Shown here one piece after another: positions 15,279 through 20,468 of a stretch of 20,468 nucleotides of DNA. Position 1 is the stretch's first letter, and each line of letters starts with the position of its first letter. A program made the position numbers and the translations under genes. The notes under the pieces were generated by a model. It saw only the letters and a list, made by a program, of their open reading frames with translations. It had not been told where the DNA came from and made no database searches. This DNA is from Bacillota bacterium. Its GTDB lineage: Bacteria; Bacillota; Clostridia; Acetivibrionales; DTU013. Location: positions 1-20,468 of the forward strand of contig JAEYOM010000023.1 of the NCBI GenBank assembly GCA_023411715.1. Reading direction: 5' to 3'.

Positions 15279-15474
15279 ATATGGATATGCAGGTCGATTT
15301 CTATTGCGGAGTCTTGTTCAAAGAGCATATATATTCGGCTTGGTGGCAAATTCAAACTCGCGAAGCATAAATAAAAATGCTTCGCTCAGACATGAATTTG
15401 CCCTTATTTATGCTTTATCAATATGCTCTAATTCGCAAAACTCATGCAATATTAATCGACCGGCATATCCGTAT
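15279..15474. repeat. Long imperfect palindrome downstream of the efflux operon
   Basis: Nested inverted repeats, outside to inside: ATATGGATATGC (15279-15290) / GCATATCCGTAT (15463-15474); GGTCGATT (15292-15299) / AATCGACC (15454-15461); ATTGC (15303-15307) / GCAAT (15446-15450); AGAGCATAT (15322-15330) / ATATGCTCT (15421-15429); GGCAAATTC (15345-15353) / GAATTTGCC (15394-15402); GCGAAGCAT (15360-15368) / ATGCTTCGC (15377-15385). Together they fold most of the 196 bp into one long hairpin. AAGCATAAATA (15363-15373) can alternatively pair with TATTTATGCTT (15405-15415). It could be a MITE-like element or a leader/terminator structure; it shows no coding potential. Confidence 0.75.
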
Positions 15475-15484
15475 CACTGGTTTA

Positions 15485-15496
15485 CCACATATGTGG
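15485..15496. promoter_or_regulatory. 12-bp perfect palindrome, possible operator
   Basis: CCACATATGTGG is a perfect inverted repeat just right of the long palindrome and about 120 bp before the decarboxylase start. A TATACT at 15498-15503 could be a -10 box, but no matching -35 is seen. A regulator-binding site is possible; the call is weak. Confidence 0.3.
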
Positions 15497-15528
15497 ATAT
15501 ACTATTACCAGGGTCATGCACCCGTACG

Positions 15529-15565
15529 AGTCATCCGTAATATAATGAACGGATGACTTTTCTAT
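15529..15565 (+). terminator. Intrinsic terminator upstream of the decarboxylase gene
   Basis: A perfect 10-bp stem, AGTCATCCGT (15529-15538) with ACGGATGACT (15549-15558), 10-nt loop, is followed by TTTTCT. It could end the efflux-operon transcript. It lies only about 50 nt before the next start, so it could also act as a leader attenuator for the decarboxylase. Confidence 0.7.
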
Positions 15566-15613
15566 TTCAGGGCAGTTAAGCTGCCGGACTTCGTTACAGT
15601 AAGGTGATGACGG

Positions 15614-17092
15614 GTGCGGATCAACCAGAACAGGACTCCGCTTTTTGATGCTGTTAAAAAATATATCGATGATGGCGTTATACCATTCCATGTGCCGGGG
15701 CACAAACAGGGCAGAGGAATACGCGAACTGACAGAATACATAGGTGAACAGGCGCTCCGTATGGATGTGAACGGTATGGAGGACCTTGACTTCGCAAATA
15801 ATCCCACAGGGGTGATAAAGGAAGCCCAAAAGCTGATGGCGCATGCCTTCGGAGCCGACCATGCATACTTCCTTGTGAACGGCACGACTTCGGGCGTCCA
15901 GACAATGATCCTTTCCACCTGTGAACCGGGCAGCAGGATCATCCTACCGAGAAATGCGCATAAATCAACGATAGGCGGCATCATTCTAAGCGGCGCAATG
16001 CCCGTTTATGTACAGCCGGAAATTAATGCGGAACTTGGCATTGCGATGGGAATGTCCGTTGAAAACGTAAAAAGGGCTATCAAAAAGAATCCTCACGCAA
16101 AAGCCGTATTTGTTATCAACCCCACATATTACGGAATGACATCGGATATCAAATCCATCGTCAGGCTTGCGCACATGCACGATATGGCTGTCATAGCCGA
16201 TGAGGCACACGGAGCGCACATGTCGTTCCACGACGATTTCCCTCTTACAGCTATGGAAGTCGGAGCCGATATGAGCGCTGCAAGCATACATAAAACAGCA
16301 GGTTCACTGACTCAAAGCTCAGCGTTGCTGTCAAGAGGCGGGCTGGTTCCGCAGGACAGGATAAAACACGCGCTTGGCCTCACATTTACGTCGAGCGCTT
16401 CATATCTTCTCATGTGTTCGCTCGATATAGCGCGCAGGCAGCTGGCGATAAACGGGCATGAAATGCTGGAGGAGACGCTGGCGCTGGCGAGGTGGGCCAG
16501 AGATGAAATAAACAGGATACCGGGGCTGTACGCTTTCGGGCGCGAATTGGCCGGCAGCGGCGGCTGTACCGATTTTGACGAAACAAAATTGGGAATCAAT
16601 GTGAGGAGAATAGGGTATACGGGCTACGAGGTGGAAGCCCTTCTCAGGGAGCGATTCAATATACAGGTGGAGATGTCGGATTTCTTCAACATACTGGCTA
16701 TCGTATCGATAGGAGACAGGCAGGAGGATATGGCGGCGCTTGTCGAAGCGATGAGGCAGCTCGCTTCCGATAGGAATGAAAATACCGATATAAAGGATGT
16801 TTCCGTTCCAGAAAATCCTGAGATGATAGTAACGCCCAGAGATGCATTCTATAACGAGAAGAAAAGTGTCAGGCTTGAGGACGCGGCCGGCGAAATAGCC
16901 GGCGAAATGGTGATGGCATACCCTCCGGGCATCCCTGTGATATGTCTCGGCGAGAGGATATCCTGCGATATGATAGACTATATCAGGCTCCTCAAGGAGC
17001 AGCGCTGCGAGCTGCAGGGGACATGCGATCCCAAGGTGGACTATATCAGAGTGCTAGGTTCCGGAGATGAAAAAGGGGATGTGCTGCAATAA
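15614..17092 (+). CDS. Orn/Lys/Arg decarboxylase family protein (PLP-dependent)
   Basis: Fold-type I PLP enzyme of the prokaryotic Orn/Lys/Arg decarboxylase group, similar in size and layout to Firmicute SpeA/YaaO (about 480-490 residues), so arginine or lysine decarboxylation for polyamine synthesis is the likely role. Motifs: PFHVPGHKQGRG near the N-terminus, NGTTSGVQ (89-96), ADEAHGAH with PLP-binding Asp196, and SIHKTAGSLTQ with Schiff-base Lys227. The C-terminal domain (about 395-492) has YPPGIPVICLGE. GTG 15614 is chosen; AAGGTGATG at 15601-15609 is the probable ribosome binding site. Substrate cannot be fixed from sequence alone. It stands alone between a terminator and a convergent gene. 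Confidence 0.92.
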   Translation: MRINQNRTPLFDAVKKYIDDGVIPFHVPGHKQGRGIRELTEYIGEQALRMDVNGMEDLDFANNPTGVIKEAQKLMAHAFGADHAYFLVNGTTSGVQTMILSTCEPGSRIILPRNAHKSTIGGIILSGAMPVYVQPEINAELGIAMGMSVENVKRAIKKNPHAKAVFVINPTYYGMTSDIKSIVRLAHMHDMAVIADEAHGAHMSFHDDFPLTAMEVGADMSAASIHKTAGSLTQSSALLSRGGLVPQDRIKHALGLTFTSSASYLLMCSLDIARRQLAINGHEMLEETLALARWARDEINRIPGLYAFGRELAGSGGCTDFDETKLGINVRRIGYTGYEVEALLRERFNIQVEMSDFFNILAIVSIGDRQEDMAALVEAMRQLASDRNENTDIKDVSVPENPEMIVTPRDAFYNEKKSVRLEDAAGEIAGEMVMAYPPGIPVICLGERISCDMIDYIRLLKEQRCELQGTCDPKVDYIRVLGSGDEKGDVLQ

Positions 17093-17165
17093 ACAGATGC
17101 CGTGGTGTAACGATGCTGCGATGTAGCATGCTTCGGCGTAACGTCACTGTTAAAGTGAAACAACT

Positions 17166-17579
17166 CTAAACTATGAATATGATCCCGGCAATGACAAGGG
17201 TTGTCCCGATAAGCCTTTTGACCGTCATTTGTTCACCTAGGAATAAAACCGAGCAGAGTATCGTTATCAGAGGCGAACTTGACATTATGATGGTGACGAG
17301 AGATACGTCTCCTTTTTTTAATGCCGCATAATATGCAAGGTCTCCTACGAGCGTTGCCAGAAGAGCTTCCGTTGCTATAAGCCACCAACTGCTTGCAGGT
17401 ATGCTTGCGACCTTTGGAAAGTTACCGCTTATGATCACCCAGGCGGAAACGACGCTGGCAGCAAATATAGTACGGAGTACGAGCCCCGCGACAGGGTCGA
17501 CGCTTTTGAGCGCAGCCTTGGCAAAGACCGGTGCGATGCCCCAGCAGACCATGCCGAAGAGCGATAGGAACAAAACCAT
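17166..17579 (-). CDS. Half-size EamA/DMT-family transporter
   Basis: 137-residue membrane protein with one EamA domain, about half a normal DMT exporter. Spans lie at about 2-22 (LFLSLFGMVCWGIAPVFAKAA includes the family's start), 30-50, 62-84, 90-110 and 117-136 (LIGTTLVIAGIIFIV). The LVGDLAYYAALKKGDVSLVTII and PLITILCSVLFLGEQMT segments are typical of EamA proteins. Single-domain members are thought to work as dimers. ATG at 17579 is chosen because CGGAGG (minus strand, 17595-17590) lies 10 nt upstream; a 22-residue longer frame lacks a site. Substrate unknown. It converges on the decarboxylase gene and diverges from the VanW gene. Confidence 0.88.
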   Translation of the reverse strand: MVLFLSLFGMVCWGIAPVFAKAALKSVDPVAGLVLRTIFAASVVSAWVIISGNFPKVASIPASSWWLIATEALLATLVGDLAYYAALKKGDVSLVTIIMSSSPLITILCSVLFLGEQMTVKRLIGTTLVIAGIIFIV

Positions 17580-17645
17580 TTTTATATTACCTCCGTTTTT
17601 TTTGCTGTGTTTGAAGACCATTATCCCATCCAATACCTTTCTCAA

Positions 17646-17675
17646 ATGACAATATGAGAACAGACAAGATATTAT
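17646..17675 (+). promoter_or_regulatory. Possible promoter for the VanW-family gene
   Basis: ATGACA (17646-17651) and TATTAT (17670-17675) with an 18-nt spacer resemble sigma-A boxes in the 150-bp divergent region between the EamA and VanW genes. The matches are 4-5 of 6 each. No equally good pair was found for the minus-strand gene. Confidence 0.35.
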
Positions 17676-17729
17676 TACTGGAATTTATTTAATAGTGTAA
17701 TTTCAACGGCTGCAGGCCAAAATACTCTC

Positions 17730-18719
17730 ATGAAAAAAACGATGATGAAAATCAATGCCATTATTATTTGTATTACCATGTCCGGCCTTGTTCAGCCGGC
17801 AGAAGCCCAGACTTTAGCGCCCGCCAGCCGCATGTCCGCTACGGGAAGCACCGGAATTTATGAAACAACGGCTCTGTCCATGCTGTCGCGGAAAATACTG
17901 CCCGACAAACCGGTACAGGACACGGAAGAGATCATACTGGAAGGAATAAGTATGGATATGGTTTCGGGACCGACGAATGAAATGCCGTGGGAGAACGACA
18001 GCGAATTTACCAAGGCCCGGCTCAGGAACGGTACCAACGTTATCCTGGGCGGGTACAGGACCGTACTCAAGGACCCTCTGCCGGGCGAGGAATACAACGT
18101 ACACCTTGCGGCGAGCCTGCTTGCCGGTATCGTTATCAAGCCGGGGGAGGTGTTTTCGCAGAACGCGGCAATAGGCCCGTATACAAAGGAAAAAGGGTTC
18201 GAAAAAGGCCCGACCTATATCGGGACGACCCTGACAACCACTATAGGAGGCGGTGTATGCAAAATTGCCTCGACTCTTTATAACGTTGCTGTCCTGTCCA
18301 ACCTTAAAATAGTAGAGCGCCATAATCATACAATGCCCGTACCGTATGTCCCGTACGGGCAGGACGCCACGGTTTCGTACGGAAACAAGGATATACGCTT
18401 CTCAAATAACACCGGGTCGGATATTATGATCTGGGCCCAGGGTATTGACAACGTCCTGTATATGGCGTTTTACGGCAGCCAGCCGGCTCCGGAGGTTGAG
18501 TGGAAGCATGAGGTGCTGGATGTTATAAAAGCGCCTGTTCAATACAGGATAAATCCCGGGATGGGACCCGACGAACAAAAGCTGCTGCTCGAAGGTATGG
18601 ATGGAGCCGTCGTCAAATCGTGGGTAACGGTCAGCAAGAGCAACAGCTCTGAGACCAGATATATGGGCGTCAGCAGCTATAAGCCCATGCCGTTTCTTAT
18701 CGAACGCGGTCCGCGGTAG
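17730..18719 (+). CDS. Secreted VanW-family protein
   Basis: 329-residue protein with a probable signal peptide (MKK start, hydrophobic 9-20, likely cleavage after AEA near residue 26) and a VanW domain at about 118-248: HLAASLLAGIVIKPGEVFSQN, IGPYTKEKGF, the invariant-looking IGGGVCKIASTLYNVAV, and HNHTMPVPYVPYGQDATV. The C-terminal 75 residues resemble the G5-like tail found in clostridial homologues, but I am not sure of it. VanW proteins are common in Clostridia and are associated with the cell wall; their biochemical role is unsettled, and no van resistance genes are nearby. The ribosome binding site is weak (GCAGG at about 17712-17716). It ends at a terminator. Confidence 0.88.
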   Translation: MKKTMMKINAIIICITMSGLVQPAEAQTLAPASRMSATGSTGIYETTALSMLSRKILPDKPVQDTEEIILEGISMDMVSGPTNEMPWENDSEFTKARLRNGTNVILGGYRTVLKDPLPGEEYNVHLAASLLAGIVIKPGEVFSQNAAIGPYTKEKGFEKGPTYIGTTLTTTIGGGVCKIASTLYNVAVLSNLKIVERHNHTMPVPYVPYGQDATVSYGNKDIRFSNNTGSDIMIWAQGIDNVLYMAFYGSQPAPEVEWKHEVLDVIKAPVQYRINPGMGPDEQKLLLEGMDGAVVKSWVTVSKSNSSETRYMGVSSYKPMPFLIERGPR

Positions 18720-18744
18720 GCCTGCCGTTTATGCATAAATGTGC

Positions 18745-18788
18745 AGCCCCGGAATAACATCATAATAAATGCTATTCTCGGGGCTTTT
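18745..18788 (+). terminator. Intrinsic terminator between VanW and MFS genes
   Basis: AGCCCCG (18745-18751) pairs with CGGGGCT (18779-18785). The stem is extended by GAATA (18752-18756) / TATTC (18773-18777) past one bulged T, and is followed by TTTT at 18785-18788. The 3' end lies 2 nt before the MFS start codon, so the stem occupies the place where the MFS ribosome binding site should be. Confidence 0.7.
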
Positions 18789-18790
18789 AC

Positions 18791-20008
18791 ATGCGCAGTA
18801 AATCGGACGTATCATTTTTGGTTTTTCTGGCGGGGCAGGGCATCCTGGACCTGGGTGAGGCTATCAGATTCATTGCGGTCACGGTTCTGATATATAAACT
18901 TTCCGGATCCGGGATGACGGCTGCTGTGGGCGCCGCTATAGCAGCACTGCCCAGCATAATAGCGTCCCCGCTTTCGGGAGTGCTCGGCGACAGGATGAAC
19001 GAGAGCCGCATACTGATATTGATCGATATTATCAGGTTTTTTACGGTGCCGCTGTTTTTATATGCGCATAAAGTCTCATTAATATATTTGCTTTTGGTAG
19101 TCATTTCACTTTTGGACGTTATCTATGGACCTTCAAGAAAGAAATTCATACTTGGCCTTACAGGCAAAGACAAGGCCCTCGAGGCGAATTCCCGGCTGAT
19201 GGGAGTTTCAGGCGCCGCTTACCTCATCGGCCCGATGCTTGCCGGGATACTTACGGATCTGTACGGACCTGCGCCGGCCATTATAATGGCGGCTCTTTGC
19301 TGCCTTGTTTCCTGCATCATGACGATAATGGCCGTGGCTGCCTGCGGAGGCAGCGCCAGAATACGAGGGTACGGTATTGAGAGCCGAAATACCACGTTTT
19401 TTTCACAGCTGATCAATGGCGTCGGTTATTGCAGAAGTGCAGCTTTTATACGAGAATTACTTGTTATAGGGCTTATCACAGGTTTTTGCACAATATCGAT
19501 CAATCTTTCGTTTTATCCCTATGCATTCGATGTATTGTCCGTAACGGCCAAAGGCTGGAGTCTAATGATAACTGTATATTACGGTGCAAATCTCATTGCC
19601 ATGCTGTTGGTAGGCTGTTTTGAGAGGAGGTACGGACGGAAAGGAAACGGCGGCGGCCTTTTCTACCTCTGCCTTGCTCTGGTTTCAGTCATTTGGCTGC
19701 AATACTCATACGTCAGGAGCTACCCTGTGATACTGCTGCTGCAGTTTACAGAGGGTACGGCCATTGCGATCTGCGGCATACTCCTGGCTGCAAGGTACCA
19801 GAAGCTGACGGACAAGAGATTTATGGCAAGGGTCTCGGGCATCGGCGATATTGCAGGCAGTGCGGGAAGACTGGCAGGAATGGGATGCACAGCTCTGATA
19901 ACGTGGTATTTCAGGTACAGCGATGTTTTTGTTGTCAGCGGTATCCTGCTGATACTATTTGTGCTTGTAAGCCTGACGAATTCCTTATGGTTGCGCAACG
20001 ATCAGTAG
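18791..20008 (+). CDS. Major facilitator superfamily transporter
   Basis: 405-residue polytopic membrane protein resembling the drug-efflux branch (DHA3/MFS_3-like). About 10-12 hydrophobic spans are visible. The loop SGVLGDRMNESRILI after span 2 matches the MFS GxxxDR signature, and ERRYGRKG is the corresponding second-half loop. Substrate is unknown. ATG 18791 begins the conserved N-terminal span, but there is no recognisable ribosome binding site; the region is taken by the terminator stem. Either the start is unusual, translation is leaderless or regulated, or a slightly downstream start is used. Confidence 0.88.
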   Translation: MRSKSDVSFLVFLAGQGILDLGEAIRFIAVTVLIYKLSGSGMTAAVGAAIAALPSIIASPLSGVLGDRMNESRILILIDIIRFFTVPLFLYAHKVSLIYLLLVVISLLDVIYGPSRKKFILGLTGKDKALEANSRLMGVSGAAYLIGPMLAGILTDLYGPAPAIIMAALCCLVSCIMTIMAVAACGGSARIRGYGIESRNTTFFSQLINGVGYCRSAAFIRELLVIGLITGFCTISINLSFYPYAFDVLSVTAKGWSLMITVYYGANLIAMLLVGCFERRYGRKGNGGGLFYLCLALVSVIWLQYSYVRSYPVILLLQFTEGTAIAICGILLAARYQKLTDKRFMARVSGIGDIAGSAGRLAGMGCTALITWYFRYSDVFVVSGILLILFVLVSLTNSLWLRNDQ

Positions 20009-20020
20009 GAATCGCATAGG

Positions 20021-20041
20021 GCACTGTACTACTGTGCTTTT
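20021..20041 (+). terminator. Weak terminator-like hairpin after the MFS gene
   Basis: GCAC (20021-20024) and GTGC (20034-20037) flank a loop that is itself nearly palindromic, followed by TTTT. The stem is short, so the call is tentative. The rest of the gap up to the convergent small gene (to 20115) shows nothing further. Confidence 0.3.
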
Positions 20042-20115
20042 AGTCTGGATTTGTAAGTTTCTTATCATTTTCCATGGCACTTTTTGTCCGGTATTGCAGG
20101 TATGCCTGACCCCCG

Positions 20116-20289
20116 TTATTTATACATGCCTCTTATCATATAACCGCCGAAAACGCCTCCAAGGAATACGATCCCTAGAAGTCCCGCCGCCACACCGATG
20201 CTGAGGTCGATGATGCGGTTCGGGGCTTCGGGCTTGATTGCTTTCTTCATTTGCGTTATAGGATATTTCCTAGCAGCTGTATATCTCAT
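20116..20289 (-). CDS. Small single-span membrane protein, 57 residues
   Basis: Unrecognised small protein. It begins MRYTAARKYPITQMKKAIKP, a basic N-terminal segment of about 25 residues, followed by one hydrophobic Gly-rich span (about residues 29-51, including GVAAGLLGIVFLGGVFGG) and a short RGMYK tail. Gene support comes from an excellent GGAGG at 20299-20295 (minus strand) 5 nt before the ATG, the clear topology signal (positive-inside N-terminus) and an upstream AT-rich region with a plausible promoter. It is convergent with the MFS gene. No function is assigned; the Gly zipper-like pattern suggests helix packing or oligomerisation. Confidence 0.72.
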   Translation of the reverse strand: MRYTAARKYPITQMKKAIKPEAPNRIIDLSIGVAAGLLGIVFLGGVFGGYMIRGMYK

Positions 20290-20434
20290 GATTACCTCCG
20301 TTACACGAATCTCTTTTAAAATGTTATTTTATATTATTTCCATATGGCGGCCTATTATTAAAATATTTCTGACTTTTGGATATAAAGACGTATACAATAT
20401 TTTTACCAGATATTGAATAGTATCAAGCGTATTT

Positions 20435-20464
20435 ATTATACTATAAATAGTGATTTCACTACAA
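20435..20464 (-). promoter_or_regulatory. Possible promoter for the 57-residue protein, with inverted repeat
   Basis: Read on the minus strand, TTGTAG (20464-20459) and a perfect TATAAT (20440-20435) are 18 nt apart. The inverted repeat AGTGA-TT-TCACT (20449-20460, plus strand) lies in the spacer and part of the -35 box and could be an operator. The leader to the ATG would be about 140 nt and AT-rich; it includes a weak CAATAT/ATATTG hairpin (20395-20415). Confidence 0.4.
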
Positions 20465-20468
20465 AAAG

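Noticed and set aside
15304..15540. 78-codon open frame in the region before the decarboxylase
   Set aside because: It runs through the long palindrome and the terminator and has no ribosome binding site.
17093..17165. Terminator between the convergent decarboxylase and EamA genes
   Set aside because: Only 5-bp stems (ATGCT/AGCAT, TCACT/AGTGA) without T runs are visible.
20198..20416. 72-codon plus-strand open frame near the right edge
   Set aside because: It is antisense to the 57-residue gene and its leader, with no ribosome binding site; its hydrophobicity mirrors the AT-rich leader.

Overview
The window reads as a chromosome segment from a Clostridia-type Firmicute (Bacillota). Support: the gene order infB-rbfA-nrnA-truB-ribF, strong AGGAGG-type ribosome binding sites, TTG/GTG starts, intrinsic terminators, a VanW-domain protein, and an InfB with a long Gly/Arg/Pro/Gln-rich N-terminal repeat. 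I cannot name the species.

Layout. (1) About 1-5930, plus strand: translation and cofactor housekeeping genes, namely the 3' part of infB, rbfA, nrnA (DHH phosphoesterase), truB and ribF. An intrinsic terminator lies between infB and rbfA, and a roughly 160-bp imperfect palindrome separates truB from ribF. (2) About 5920-10806, plus strand: hypF (start overlaps the ribF end), then hypC, hypD and hypE. These make the Fe(CN)2(CO) group of [NiFe] hydrogenases. No hypA, hypB or hydrogenase structural gene is in the window. (3) About 10857-15256, plus strand: a MacAB-like ABC efflux operon of ATPase, Yip1-family membrane protein, membrane-fusion protein and FtsX/MacB permease. Two closely related structured RNA elements of about 95 nt sit in it. 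One is in the 5' leader of the ATPase gene and the other lies between the fusion-protein and permease genes. (4) About 15257-15613: a non-coding region with a roughly 195-bp imperfect palindrome, a 12-bp perfect palindrome and an intrinsic terminator. (5) 15614-17092, plus: a PLP-dependent Orn/Lys/Arg decarboxylase. (6) 17166-17579, minus: a half-size EamA/DMT transporter. (7) 17730-20008, plus: a secreted VanW-family protein and an MFS exporter separated by a terminator. (8) 20116-20289, minus: a 57-residue single-span membrane protein with an excellent ribosome binding site, followed by its AT-rich upstream region.

The most unusual signal is the pair of repeated RNA elements in the ABC efflux operon. 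Each can be drawn as an 8-bp hairpin, then a second stem enclosing an AT-rich hairpin whose loop ACC/AACC can pair back to a conserved AGAGGT, a pseudoknot-like arrangement. Loops and single-stranded motifs are conserved while stem bases vary with pairing kept. I do not recognise a known riboswitch class. All structures were folded by eye, without energy calculation or database search.
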